From an uncultured Acetatifactor sp. (GTDB taxonomy: Bacteria > Bacillota > Clostridia > Lachnospirales > Lachnospiraceae), in the NCBI GenBank assembly GCA_934394515.1, contig CAKRRU010000031.1, positions 1 to 21,626 on the forward strand: a stretch of 21,626 nucleotides of DNA, read 5' to 3'. A program made the translations under genes and the position numbers. Positions within the stretch are counted from its first letter, which is position 1. Every line of letters starts with the position of its first letter. This document shows positions 6,158-14,174 of this stretch, piece after piece. A model generated the notes under the pieces. That model searched no databases. It had not been told where the DNA came from and saw nothing but the letters and a program-made list of their open reading frames with translations.

Positions 6158-7615
6158 TTATTTATCATCGTCATTATCCCAATTCAGGAATTCAAATTCA
6201 AACTCATCATCATCTGACATAAAGTTCTTGGACTTCCAGCCGGGATCCTGTTCTCCCCCATTTTGCACGGGTCTGGCAGGTCTGCTGACCGGTCTGTCTA
6301 CCTGTGGTGCCGGTCTGCTCCCCTGAGGTGCCGCAGGTTTTACAGGTCTGCCCTGCTGTCCCACAGGTCTCGCTGCCTGGGCTGCTGGTCTCGCTGTCTG
6401 GGATACGGGTCTTGCTGCCGGCTTGGATACAGGTCTTGTTCCCTGTCCTGCCGGTCTGGATGCAGGTCTTCTTTCTTCTCCTATATCCTGCATTACTTTC
6501 TGCGTATTTTTCGGCCGGCTGCCCTGCGGTGCCGTTCTGCCGCCCTGCGGTCTTCCTCCCTGAGATCTGCCGCCCTGCGGTCTGTCCACTCTTCTGCGTT
6601 CGGTCTCTTCCTCGACACCGGAGAAGTAAGCCGCATCATTCATATCCTTGATCTTAAAGATCAGTAATGTAACTGCCGCTGCCAGTGCTACCAGAATAAT
6701 GACCAGAATAATAATCACAACTTTCTGGCTGGTGATCTTTTTCTGATTGGTCTCAAACTGTGCATTGATCTCCGTGATCTGATCAATGGAACTGAACAGA
6801 TCATCAATCTTATACTGCTTCTGTCCTACCATATCCAACAGATACCAGGCATCTCCCTGCAACTGGGTATCCCAGTCCTTGGAAGTCTGCGTTTCATCGG
6901 CGGGCTGTTCCTCGGAAGGCTGTTCTTCTGCGGGCTGTTCTGCGGAAGGGGCCTGTAATTCTCCGGATAAAGCCACATAATCGGAACGGATGAATCCGGT
7001 CACCTCGGTATTATTGGAAATAAAGCTCACCTGATACCAGGTATTTCCATCCGTACCTGTCGCCTGACCGGTCACAGTCAGTGCTGTTCCGTTCTCCGCA
7101 GTAGACACGATCTGGCTCGTAGTCGAAGCATTGCTGCGCACACGCACAGACTGCCCTCCGGTTACAGTAGCACTCATAGGCTCCACTGCCGTAACCTCCA
7201 CAGGCGTCTCATTTGCGGCCGGCGCCGGGGTCGCTGTATTGGTCGTTGTAGCAGCGGATGTCGTATTGGAAGAAGACGGCGGGGTAGATCCGTCGGTAAT
7301 GCTTACCAGATCGGAACGAATATATCCCAGCGTATTTGCATCCACATATACTTCATACCATGTATATCCATCCGCTCCCTGCGTCTGACTCTTAATAGAG
7401 ATTGTCTTATCCTTTGTTGTACTTCCGACCACTTCACTGGATGAATCCGCACTCTTTCGGATCTTTGCACTGGATGCCGTTACTTTTGCTGCGCTCTCCG
7501 CATGACTGACGATCGCCAGATCCTCAGAGAAAAGTCCTGCTCCCAGTACAAGCACCAACGCAAGCATTCCCCAGAACGCTTTGAATTTACTTGTTTTCTG
7601 TACCGTCTTTTTCAT
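6158..7615 (-). CDS. Membrane-anchored SH3b-domain protein with Arg/Pro-rich cytoplasmic tail
   Basis: The 485-residue protein starts with a signal-like sequence (charged MKK, hydrophobic core near 16-30). Two bacterial SH3 domains follow (about 43-106 and 150-217), both with the VRxxAS...GxxWYxV...GYIRSDYV pattern that binds cell-wall peptides. A Thr/Ser linker separates them and a Glu/Pro/Gln linker follows. A single membrane helix (about 297-321) is followed by a roughly 160-residue tail: an Arg/Pro/Gly/Gln low-complexity stretch (about 340-450) with many RP repeats, then a very acidic end with DDDEFEFEF. Topology: SH3b outside, tail inside. I chose ATG at 7615 because AAAAGGAG lies 6 bases upstream; the TTG two codons earlier touches that site. 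It lies 24-30 bp after purD. Function is unknown; envelope sensing is an inference. Confidence 0.82.
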   Translation of the reverse strand: MKKTVQKTSKFKAFWGMLALVLVLGAGLFSEDLAIVSHAESAAKVTASSAKIRKSADSSSEVVGSTTKDKTISIKSQTQGADGYTWYEVYVDANTLGYIRSDLVSITDGSTPPSSSNTTSAATTTNTATPAPAANETPVEVTAVEPMSATVTGGQSVRVRSNASTTSQIVSTAENGTALTVTGQATGTDGNTWYQVSFISNNTEVTGFIRSDYVALSGELQAPSAEQPAEEQPSEEQPADETQTSKDWDTQLQGDAWYLLDMVGQKQYKIDDLFSSIDQITEINAQFETNQKKITSQKVVIIILVIILVALAAAVTLLIFKIKDMNDAAYFSGVEEETERRRVDRPQGGRSQGGRPQGGRTAPQGSRPKNTQKVMQDIGEERRPASRPAGQGTRPVSKPAARPVSQTARPAAQAARPVGQQGRPVKPAAPQGSRPAPQVDRPVSRPARPVQNGGEQDPGWKSKNFMSDDDEFEFEFLNWDNDDDK

Positions 7616-7645
7616 CTGCAACTCCTTTTGTATCCCGACATTGCC

Positions 7646-8926
7646 TTACGCTTCATCAATCGCCTTGCCAATGTCATGACGCATATATTTATTCTCGAAA
7701 GAGATCCATTCCGTTGCCGCATAGGCATTGGCCCGGGCCTCCTTCAGGGTAGTTCCCTTGGCTGTCACTCCCAGAACACGTCCGCCGTTTGTCACGATTC
7801 CCTTGTCTGTGAGCTTCGTTCCCGCATGGAAACAATAATAGCCGTCTTTTCCGTTGAACTTCTCCAGTCCGTTTATCACATAACCCTTCTCATAGGATAC
7901 CGGATAGCCATCACTGGCCAGAACCACACAGACTGCAGCATTGTCTTCAAACTGCAGATCGATCTGATCCAGAGTACCGTCCACACAAGCCTCCATGACC
8001 TCGATAATATCGTTCTTCATGCGGGGCAGTACCACCTGTGCCTCCGGGTCACCGAATCTTGCATTGTACTCCAGTACTTTGGGGCCGTTTTGTGTCAGCA
8101 TCAGACCAAAGAAAATGACTCCCTTGAAAGGTCTTCCTTCCGCTGCCATGGCATCCACCGTCGCCTGATAGATATATTTCTTACAGAACGCATCCACTTC
8201 TTCGGTATAGAAGGGGCTGGGAGAAAAGGTTCCCATACCACCGGTGTTCAGCCCCTGATCACCGTCCTTCGCACGCTTATGATCCTGTGCAGAAGTCATG
8301 ATCCGGATGGTCTTACCATCTACAAAGGAAAGTACACTGACTTCTCTTCCGGTCATAAACTCTTCGATGACCATACGATTACCAGCCGCACCGAATTTCT
8401 TGTCCAGCATGATCTCATCCACGCCTGCCAGAGCTTCCTCCAACGTATTGCAGATCAGTACGCCTTTTCCCAGTGCCAGGCCGTCTGCCTTCAGCACGGT
8501 AGGGAAACTTGCCTGCTCCTTCAGATATTTGATGGCATCCTCCGCATTATCGAAATTCTCATAGGCTGCGGTAGGAATATTATATTTTTTCATAAGATCC
8601 TTGGAAAAAGCCTTGCTGCCCTCCAGGATTGCTGCATTTTTACGGGGTCCGAAAGCACGCAGGCCCTCTGCCTCCAGTGCATCTACCAGTCCGCCTACCA
8701 GAGGATCGTCCATACCTACGATGGTCAGGTCAACGGCCTGTTCCTTCGCAAAAGCAACGATCTTGTCAAATTCCATGGCTCCGATGGGAACACATTCTGC
8801 GATCTGACCGATTCCGGCATTGCCCGGAGCACAATAGATCTTATCTACCTTAGGACTCTTTGCAACACAGGTTGCAATGGCATGCTCTCTGCCACCGCCA
8901 CCTACGATCAATACTTTCATACCCAT
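7646..8926 (-). CDS. purD: Phosphoribosylamine-glycine ligase (GAR synthetase)
   Basis: PurD joins phosphoribosylamine and glycine with ATP to give GAR, the second step of purine synthesis. The 426-residue protein begins with the Rossmann-like KVLIVGGGGREHA and has the ATP-grasp core: VLKADGLALGKGV for nucleotide binding, SVLSFVDG, and the family signature RFGDPEAQVVLPR. Length is typical. Two ATGs are possible (8926 and 8920). AAGGAAGG lies 9 bases before the first, which I use. It is 15 bp after purN and belongs to the purEMND block. No fusion to purM or purN is present, as usual in bacteria. Confidence 0.97.
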   Translation of the reverse strand: MGMKVLIVGGGGREHAIATCVAKSPKVDKIYCAPGNAGIGQIAECVPIGAMEFDKIVAFAKEQAVDLTIVGMDDPLVGGLVDALEAEGLRAFGPRKNAAILEGSKAFSKDLMKKYNIPTAAYENFDNAEDAIKYLKEQASFPTVLKADGLALGKGVLICNTLEEALAGVDEIMLDKKFGAAGNRMVIEEFMTGREVSVLSFVDGKTIRIMTSAQDHKRAKDGDQGLNTGGMGTFSPSPFYTEEVDAFCKKYIYQATVDAMAAEGRPFKGVIFFGLMLTQNGPKVLEYNARFGDPEAQVVLPRMKNDIIEVMEACVDGTLDQIDLQFEDNAAVCVVLASDGYPVSYEKGYVINGLEKFNGKDGYYCFHAGTKLTDKGIVTNGGRVLGVTAKGTTLKEARANAYAATEWISFENKYMRHDIGKAIDEA

Positions 8927-8941
8927 ATTTTTATGCCTTCC

Positions 8942-9568
8942 TTATTTTGTATGTTTTACTTTACCATCCACGACACAGATCCGTCCGTTGGCAATATCAT
9001 CTACCGCCTGCGGCAGAAGCAGCCACTCCGCCTGCTCCATGACACGTCTCTGCAGGATCTCCGGAGTATCATCATCCTCTACTGCCACTGCTTTCTGTGC
9101 AATGATGGGACCTTCGTCCATGCCTTCGTTGACAAAATGTACCGTGGCTCCGGTGACCTTTACGCCGCGTTCCAGTGCCTTCTCATGTACATGCAGTCCG
9201 TAATATCCCACTCCGCAAAAAGAAGGGATCAGGGACGGATGGATGTTGATGATCCGGTTACTGTATTCGTGTACCATTGCCTCCGGAATCTTCACAAGGA
9301 ATCCTGCCAGTACGATCAGATCCGGTGTAAATTCCTTCACTTTTGCAAGCAATGCGTCATTGAAGTTCTCTCTGTTCTCGTAATCCTTGGGAGACACGCT
9401 GATTGCGGGGATTCCTGCATTGCGCGCTCTGTCCAGACTCTTTACTGTCTTGTTATTGCTGATCACGGCTACGATCTCGGCGTTGGTGATCTTCCCTGCC
9501 GCAATAGCATCAATGATGGCCTGTAAATTCGTGCCGCCGCCGGATACCAGTACGACTACTCTTAACAT
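8942..9568 (-). CDS. purN: Phosphoribosylglycinamide formyltransferase (10-formyl-THF dependent)
   Basis: PurN transfers a formyl group from 10-formyl-tetrahydrofolate to GAR. The 208-residue protein shows SGGGTNLQ (9-16), which binds the ribosyl phosphate, and the catalytic triad N108, H110 and D151 in NIHPSLIPSF and MDEGPI. Length is normal. The ATG at 9568 overlaps the end of purM by 7 bases (ATGTTAA), giving translational coupling. The common SF(K)G after the active-site loop reads SFCG here, a mild variant. Confidence 0.97.
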   Translation of the reverse strand: MLRVVVLVSGGGTNLQAIIDAIAAGKITNAEIVAVISNNKTVKSLDRARNAGIPAISVSPKDYENRENFNDALLAKVKEFTPDLIVLAGFLVKIPEAMVHEYSNRIINIHPSLIPSFCGVGYYGLHVHEKALERGVKVTGATVHFVNEGMDEGPIIAQKAVAVEDDDTPEILQRRVMEQAEWLLLPQAVDDIANGRICVVDGKVKHTK

Positions 9569-10587
9569 ATGGTCACACCCTTTTCACCGGCTTCACAGGT
9601 ACCTACCACATAAGCAGTCTCTCCTGCTGCCTTCAGTGCCTCAAGAGTCTTGTCCACATCTGCAGGATCCAACGCCAGTACCATGCCCAGACCCATATTG
9701 TAGGTATTGTACATCATCTCATCCGTGATGCTGCCCTTCTTCTGCATCAGACGGAAAATAGCGGGTACCTCATAGCTGTCCTTCTTCACAACCGCACGGA
9801 TACCGTCGGGAAGCATTCTGGGAATGTTCTCATAGAAACCGCCGCCGGTGATATGACTGCAGCCCTTTACCTTAATGCCTGCATTCTTCACAGACTTCAT
9901 AGCTTTCACATAGATTCTGGTGGGAGCAAGCAATGCCTCTCCCAAAGTCTTACCCAGTTCGTCATAATAGGTATCCAGACTTTCTTTTGTCATATCAAAT
10001 ACTTTTCTTACCAGAGAGAAACCGTTGGAATGTACACCGGAGGAAGCGATTCCCACCAGTACATCACCGGGCTTGATATTCTCACCGGTGATCAGATCCT
10101 TACGTTCTACCACGCCTACTGCAAATCCTGCCAGATCATACTCATCCTCAGGCATCAGTCCGGGATGCTCTGCGGTCTCACCGCCTACCAGTGCTGCGTC
10201 AGACTGCTTGCAGCCCTCTGCCACACCCTTTACGATGGTAGCGATCTTCTCGGGGATATTGCGTCCGCATGCGATATAGTCCAGGAAAAATAAAGGTTCA
10301 CCGCCCGCACATGCCACATCGTTCACACACATGGCCACACAGTCGATACCGATGGTATCATGCTTGTCCATTAAAAATGCCAGCTTCAGTTTCGTACCTA
10401 CGCCATCGGTTCCGGACAAAAGCACAGGATCCTCCATGTCTTTGATGGCACTTAAGGAAAATGCTCCGGAGAAACCGCCGATACCGCCCATAACCTCGGG
10501 ACGCATGGTCTCCTTCACGTACTTCTTCATCAGTTCTACAGACTTGTAGCCTGCTTCGATGTCTACTCCAGCTTTCTTGTAATCCAT
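9562..10587 (-). CDS. purM: Phosphoribosylformylglycinamidine cyclo-ligase (AIR synthetase)
   Basis: PurM closes the imidazole ring of AIR from FGAM with ATP. The 341-residue protein shows the PurM superfamily motifs: GGFSGAF near the N-terminus, LLSGTDGVGTKLKLA, the metal-binding DCVAMCVNDVACAGGEPLFFLDY, ALVGGETAEHPG, and GDVLVGIASSGVHSNGFSLVRK. Length is standard (about 340). The ATG at 10587 follows a purine-rich GAGGAG only 3 bases away, a close spacing. It lies 81 bp after purE and overlaps purN by 7 bases. Confidence 0.97.
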   Translation of the reverse strand: MDYKKAGVDIEAGYKSVELMKKYVKETMRPEVMGGIGGFSGAFSLSAIKDMEDPVLLSGTDGVGTKLKLAFLMDKHDTIGIDCVAMCVNDVACAGGEPLFFLDYIACGRNIPEKIATIVKGVAEGCKQSDAALVGGETAEHPGLMPEDEYDLAGFAVGVVERKDLITGENIKPGDVLVGIASSGVHSNGFSLVRKVFDMTKESLDTYYDELGKTLGEALLAPTRIYVKAMKSVKNAGIKVKGCSHITGGGFYENIPRMLPDGIRAVVKKDSYEVPAIFRLMQKKGSITDEMMYNTYNMGLGMVLALDPADVDKTLEALKAAGETAYVVGTCEAGEKGVTIC

Positions 10588-10637
10588 TTTCTCCTCATTT
10601 CCGCCGCACGGGCTCTTTCGTTTTATTTAGTGGGCAG

Positions 10638-10649
10638 CCTCTTAAGAGG
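10638..10649. repeat. 12-bp perfect palindrome between purE and purM
   Basis: CCTCTTAAGAGG reads the same on both strands and sits in the 81-bp purE-purM gap. Without a loop or T tract it is not a terminator; it may be an mRNA processing site, a protein site, or chance. Confidence 0.35.
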
Positions 10650-10668
10650 TCCCGGATTCTCTATTATC

Positions 10669-11205
10669 TTATTTCTTCATACCTTCCAGGTATGCCTTAT
10701 AACCGATCTCCTGCAATTTTGCATCCTTGGCTTCTACCTGTTCTTTTAATTTTGCACTGTATGCTTTTAATTTTCCGAGAAGTCCTGCGTCTGAGGTTGC
10801 CAGGATCTTGGCTGCCAGAAGTCCTGCATTGGCACCGCCGTTAATGGCTACTGTGGCAACCGGGATGCCGGAGGGCATCTGAACGATGGAATACAGAGAA
10901 TCTCTGCCTCCCAGGGAAGTGGTGTGCATCGGGATCCCGATGACAGGCATAGGGAAAATAGCGGCACACATGCCGGGCAGATGCGCTGCCATACCGGCTC
11001 CGGCAATGATCACCTTAAAGCCTTTTTCCTCCGCACTTTTTGCATACTCAAAAAACACATCCGGCTCTCTGTGAGCGCTGATCACGGTCATCTCATAAGG
11101 GATGCCCAGTTCCTCCAGAATGTCTGCTGCTTTCGCCATCACAGGCATATCGGAATCACTACCCATAACAATGCCAACCTTAGGGCAATTCTCTGTATTT
11201 GCCAT
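10669..11205 (-). CDS. purE: N5-carboxyaminoimidazole ribonucleotide mutase
   Basis: Class I PurE moves the carboxyl group of N5-CAIR to C4, giving CAIR. The 178-residue protein has GSDSD at 15-19, the catalytic SAHREP at 43-48, GAGMAAHLPGM, and the nucleotide-binding GRDSLYSIVQMPSGIPVATVAI. It is slightly longer than the usual 160-170 owing to a charged C-terminal helix. Class I normally works with PurK, which is not in this window. The ATG at 11205 follows GAGGAGG with a 5-base gap. It is the first gene of the purEMND block and has a probable promoter upstream. Confidence 0.96.
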   Translation of the reverse strand: MANTENCPKVGIVMGSDSDMPVMAKAADILEELGIPYEMTVISAHREPDVFFEYAKSAEEKGFKVIIAGAGMAAHLPGMCAAIFPMPVIGIPMHTTSLGGRDSLYSIVQMPSGIPVATVAINGGANAGLLAAKILATSDAGLLGKLKAYSAKLKEQVEAKDAKLQEIGYKAYLEGMKK

Positions 11206-11222
11206 AATGTCCTCCTCATGTG

Positions 11223-11283
11223 TCGGTTTTCACCGAATTTTCCATATATCTATAAGTGTACTAAAATCTTGTCGATGATGCAA
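11223..11283 (-). promoter_or_regulatory. Probable purE promoter and leader hairpin
   Basis: On the minus strand TTGCAT (11278-11283) and TACACT (11255-11260) are 17 bp apart, a weak SigA match. A rival pairing is TCGACA (11270-11275) with TATAGA (11249-11254) at 15 bp. Downstream, TCGGT-GAAA-ACCGA (11223-11236) forms a small hairpin with a GNRA tetraloop, ending about 5 bases before the AGGAGG site. No purine riboswitch fits in this short leader. Confidence 0.4.
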
Positions 11284-11357
11284 TGGTTTTATGAAATCTT
11301 ATGATAACTATTCAGAGCCATGCAAAATTGCTTTCTGCAAATGCAAGCTGAACCGTT

Positions 11358-13442
11358 TTAATCCAACTCCCGCAGCGGCTCATTCAGCTCTTCCGTTCCG
11401 GGCAGGACGAATCTGCCGTTTTCAATAATGGTGATCCGCCCGCCATCCTTCTTCACTGCGGTCAGCTCCGCCAGTTCATCGTAAGGAATGGTAATGTCCG
11501 TATGGCAGTTAAAATATGCCTTGGAAGGATTCACGTTACGAAGTGCAGCCACCTCGTTGTCTCTGGCTACGATCTCCCTGCCGTCGGGATTGTACATTTT
11601 CACCTCTTCCGCATGGGAATAGCAGGTATCTCCCACTGCGAAATGCGGGCCCATCTTCTCTGCGATCAGGATCGGCATCTTCGCTTCCACACCCAGACGC
11701 TTTGCCGCCACATAAGCCGTGGTGTTGGTGCCGATGGCAAATTCTCCCAACGGTAGTGTCTTATGGCGGAACAGGATATTTTCCTTAATGAATGCCTTAT
11801 TCTCTTCCTCCGTGGCAAAATTGGCACAGTTGTAGTTTTTAATCCTGCCGTTTTCGAAGATGATCTCCAGATCCTTATACTCCAGTCCGTTTAAGAACAC
11901 TTTTGTCACATGCAGTACACCGTTTGTGCCTTCCAGTACCGGAGAGGTAAATACTTCTCCCACAGGAATGTTCACATCTGCCACACAGTTTTCAAAGATT
12001 GTTTCCTTCGCAGGATCTTTCAGTTTCCATAGATTCACCGTAAGGGCTGTGTGGTTGCCATTGCAGCCTTTTACCTCACAGTGATCTGCCTGATCCAGTG
12101 CATCGATGATGGTCTGCTGGATCCGCTGATATTTCTTGTAATCCAGTGTATTGATCCGGATTGTCTCCCGGAAAAGTTCCTCAAAGCAGTCACCTACCTC
12201 GGGGATGGGGAAAGCAATGATCGTAAAGCTTCGCTCTTCTTCGATAATATACTGTCTCTGCAGCTGTCCCATCTGGGTGCGGTGTTCCACCATAAGAGCA
12301 CTCTGCCCGTCTGTCATTTTCAGGCTTTCCGGCTTGTTCACCGGTGCAAAATCTTTCTCACCGAAGGTCTCTACCACAGCCGGGCCTGCATAGCCTCTGG
12401 CCTCCGCCTTATATTTTTCAAAAGCGGTGTGCATGACCTCCAGCTTCCGGCTGCAATACATTTTATCTAAGAACAGAGCCTTGTCATCCTTGTGGTCGAA
12501 TTCATACTGTCTGTTAGGGCTGACACTGTAGAAGCCGTTTTTGTAGATGGAAGGATTATACAAAATGCTGGATGCTGCACGGTAGATCACAGGCTGTAGT
12601 CCCATTTTGCCAAAATTCTCCAGGGCTCTCCGCATCATGCGCTCAAATCCCACCTGATAACGGACATCCACTGCAGCTTTTTTCGACAGATCCTTGCCGG
12701 TCACTTCAAATCCGATTCGATACCCTTCGGTATAAGTGTCCGCCATGGTATTGATAGTCTCCTCCGGCAGGGAATTCAGAAATTTCGCCATTGCCAGCTC
12801 ATTTTCCCCCACGTATTCTCCATAGGCATAGAGATAACGCAGATCCGTAAGATCTGCCGTCCGGATAATATCTGCCGCAAAATTGTCCTCCGGACATACC
12901 AGTTCCCGCACCCGTGCTTCTGCTGCCACATCCGCATAATCACTGACAAACCAGTAAAGGATTTCACGAATGGAAGCAAAAGACGGAAGTCTGTGATTCT
13001 CCTGCTCTTCGTATACAAATGCAGCATATACCTCAGAAAACAGTTCCAGACGGATCACCAGCTCATCCAGTCTTCCCTCATAAGCAAAACCGATCAGACT
13101 CCGCATTTCCGTATAAAGAAAGGAGGCCAGTGCTCCAAATTCTTCTCCCAGACGATTTACAGCTACTGTAGGATCAGCAAAGCTGTTCTTATAATTTTCC
13201 GGTAAAATATCTTCATACAGGGCATGATTGCGCTGCTGTAATTCTTCCAGTGTGGCAGCGGCCTGTTTCCCCTGCTCCAGGAACTGTCTGGTATCCTCGA
13301 TCAGCAGTAAAAACTTCGCCACCGCTGTAAAATATTCTTTCCAGGGTAGTAACTCCGCTCCCTGGAAATCTTCACCGGGGATCTCCCGGATCCGGAGAAG
13401 TGCCAGTTCCAGACGTTCCTGTAAAAGTTCTCTTTCTTCCAT
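11358..13442 (-). CDS. M29-type aminopeptidase with extra N-terminal domain
   Basis: The C-terminal half (about residues 370-694) matches M29 (thermophilic AmpS/AmpT-like) metallo-aminopeptidases. GEVFTSPVLEGTNG, GEFAIGTNTTAYV, EKMGPHFAVGDTCYS and the late NCHTDITIPYDE supply the expected Glu, Glu, His and His/Asp metal ligands. The family is usually about 400-410 residues; this protein has 694. The first ~300 residues, mostly helical and acidic, have no motif I recognise. No signal peptide is present, so it should be cytosolic and trim peptides. The ATG at 13442 has AGAAGGAG 11 bases upstream. It lies between the DUF6142-like gene and purE; I see no clear terminator after it. The 98-bp gap before it holds two short hairpins (CCTG-AAAA-CAGG and GGATT-ATAG-AATCC) and no obvious promoter. 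Confidence 0.82.
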   Translation of the reverse strand: MEERELLQERLELALLRIREIPGEDFQGAELLPWKEYFTAVAKFLLLIEDTRQFLEQGKQAAATLEELQQRNHALYEDILPENYKNSFADPTVAVNRLGEEFGALASFLYTEMRSLIGFAYEGRLDELVIRLELFSEVYAAFVYEEQENHRLPSFASIREILYWFVSDYADVAAEARVRELVCPEDNFAADIIRTADLTDLRYLYAYGEYVGENELAMAKFLNSLPEETINTMADTYTEGYRIGFEVTGKDLSKKAAVDVRYQVGFERMMRRALENFGKMGLQPVIYRAASSILYNPSIYKNGFYSVSPNRQYEFDHKDDKALFLDKMYCSRKLEVMHTAFEKYKAEARGYAGPAVVETFGEKDFAPVNKPESLKMTDGQSALMVEHRTQMGQLQRQYIIEEERSFTIIAFPIPEVGDCFEELFRETIRINTLDYKKYQRIQQTIIDALDQADHCEVKGCNGNHTALTVNLWKLKDPAKETIFENCVADVNIPVGEVFTSPVLEGTNGVLHVTKVFLNGLEYKDLEIIFENGRIKNYNCANFATEEENKAFIKENILFRHKTLPLGEFAIGTNTTAYVAAKRLGVEAKMPILIAEKMGPHFAVGDTCYSHAEEVKMYNPDGREIVARDNEVAALRNVNPSKAYFNCHTDITIPYDELAELTAVKKDGGRITIIENGRFVLPGTEELNEPLRELD

Positions 13443-13540
13443 AGATTTGTTTACTCCTTCTATTCTAAGATGTCGGGGTCAAATGCCGGAGGTCTTACAT
13501 ATGTGGGATTCTATAATCCTGTTTTCAGGGGTATCCGTCC

Positions 13541-13858
13541 TTACAGGCGGCTCCCCAGATACAGTAAAAAGCTGACGCCTCCAAGGGCAGCAACATTTAA
13601 TATTGTTCCCAGCACGGGAAAAATACGGTAGATATCTTTTTCCCGAAGAGCCAGAATCCCCAGGATCAGTCCGATCAGGGAATAGATCGTCGCCAGTACA
13701 CCGGTGACACCGTATCCTCCGTGCATCACGCCTCCCTGACTGTAGGACAAATACGTTACAATGCCAAGCGACACCAGGCTGATGACACCCAGGATCGTAG
13801 ACATGATTGCCTTATTCGAATGTTTTTTATTTGTAAAAATGTAGTTCTTTTTCCGCAT
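13541..13858 (-). CDS. DUF6142-like small membrane protein
   Basis: The ORF is open from 13942, but I choose the ATG at 13858 (MRKKNYIF), giving 104 residues. The upstream 28 residues look unlike protein, and an RNA hairpin (13909-13933) lies inside them. The Shine-Dalgarno match is weak (GAAAGG, about 12 bases away). The protein has a basic N-terminus and three hydrophobic segments: about 19-38, 51-69 and 80-100. The pattern (NKKHS...MSTILGVISL...LGILALREKD...FPVLGTILN) fits what I remember of the Lachnospiraceae DUF6142 family, of unknown function. It sits in the pyrE-to-aminopeptidase stretch, downstream of another small membrane protein whose ILGVISLVSLGIV-like segment it echoes. Confidence 0.72.
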   Translation of the reverse strand: MRKKNYIFTNKKHSNKAIMSTILGVISLVSLGIVTYLSYSQGGVMHGGYGVTGVLATIYSLIGLILGILALREKDIYRIFPVLGTILNVAALGGVSFLLYLGSRL

Positions 13859-13908
13859 ACAATTTTCAAGCCTTTCAGTAACCTGCAATCCCCCATGGAA
13901 CCCGAAAA

Positions 13909-13933
13909 GGGCACTTCCTGTATGGAAATGCCC
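13909..13933 (-). terminator. Terminator-like hairpin after the 50-aa gene
   Basis: Minus reading: GGGCATTTCC-ATACA-GGAAGTGCCC, ten base pairs with one G-T, followed by TTTT then CGGG. The T tract is short, so it may be a weak terminator or attenuator ahead of the DUF6142-like gene. A small CGCCA-TTT-TGGCG hairpin lies just upstream. Confidence 0.5.
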
Positions 13934-13973
13934 AGTTCTCACGCCAAAATGGCGCTTTCCTTCTCATTTGTGT

Positions 13974-14126
13974 TCAGAACAAAATACGTGATTTGCTTGA
14001 AATCAGCTTACCACCGCTGATGATCAGCAGCACACCTGCTACGATCCCGACTACCAGGGAAATGACTCCCAATACAATGTTCAATGCACCTGCTCCACGC
14101 ATGATCTTATAGATTTTCTCTTCCAT
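13974..14126 (-). CDS. Small single-pass membrane protein, 50 aa
   Basis: A 50-codon ORF runs from ATG at 14126 to TGA at 13974-13976. AGGAGG lies 5 bases before the ATG, a better site than many larger genes here have. The product begins MEEKIYKIMRG, then has one long hydrophobic helix (about 12-37, Ile/Val/Gly/Leu rich) and ends in a short basic tail (KLISSKSRILF). It follows pyrE by 48 bp in the same direction and is probably cotranscribed from the pyrE promoter. The helix resembles the first membrane segment of the DUF6142-like protein downstream. Function unknown. Confidence 0.75.
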   Translation of the reverse strand: MEEKIYKIMRGAGALNIVLGVISLVVGIVAGVLLIISGGKLISSKSRILF

Positions 14127-14174
14127 GGAATCCTCCTGTCTTCTTTTCAAATCAATTTTTTCGAAGCCGTCTGC

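Noticed and set aside
6270..6600. Repeated CTGCCGGTCTG-like units as a possible DNA repeat array or CRISPR
   Set aside because: The units have no constant spacing or spacers and are explained by codons for the Arg/Pro/Gln-rich tail of the SH3b protein.
7502..9526. A 674-codon open frame on the plus strand
   Set aside because: It is antisense to the start of the SH3b gene and to purD and purN, whose products have complete catalytic motifs. The plus-strand product is rich in Cys, His and Ile without any domain, typical of a shadow frame.
11300..11345. TGCA-containing imperfect hairpin after the aminopeptidase as a terminator
   Set aside because: Short interrupted stems and no T tract; several alternative pairings of TTGCA/TGCAA make it unconvincing.
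13859..13942. Longer start for the DUF6142-like protein (ATG at 13942)
   Set aside because: The extra 28 residues are not membrane-like, and the DNA there forms a 10-bp terminator-like hairpin. The ATG at 13858 begins the recognisable family sequence.
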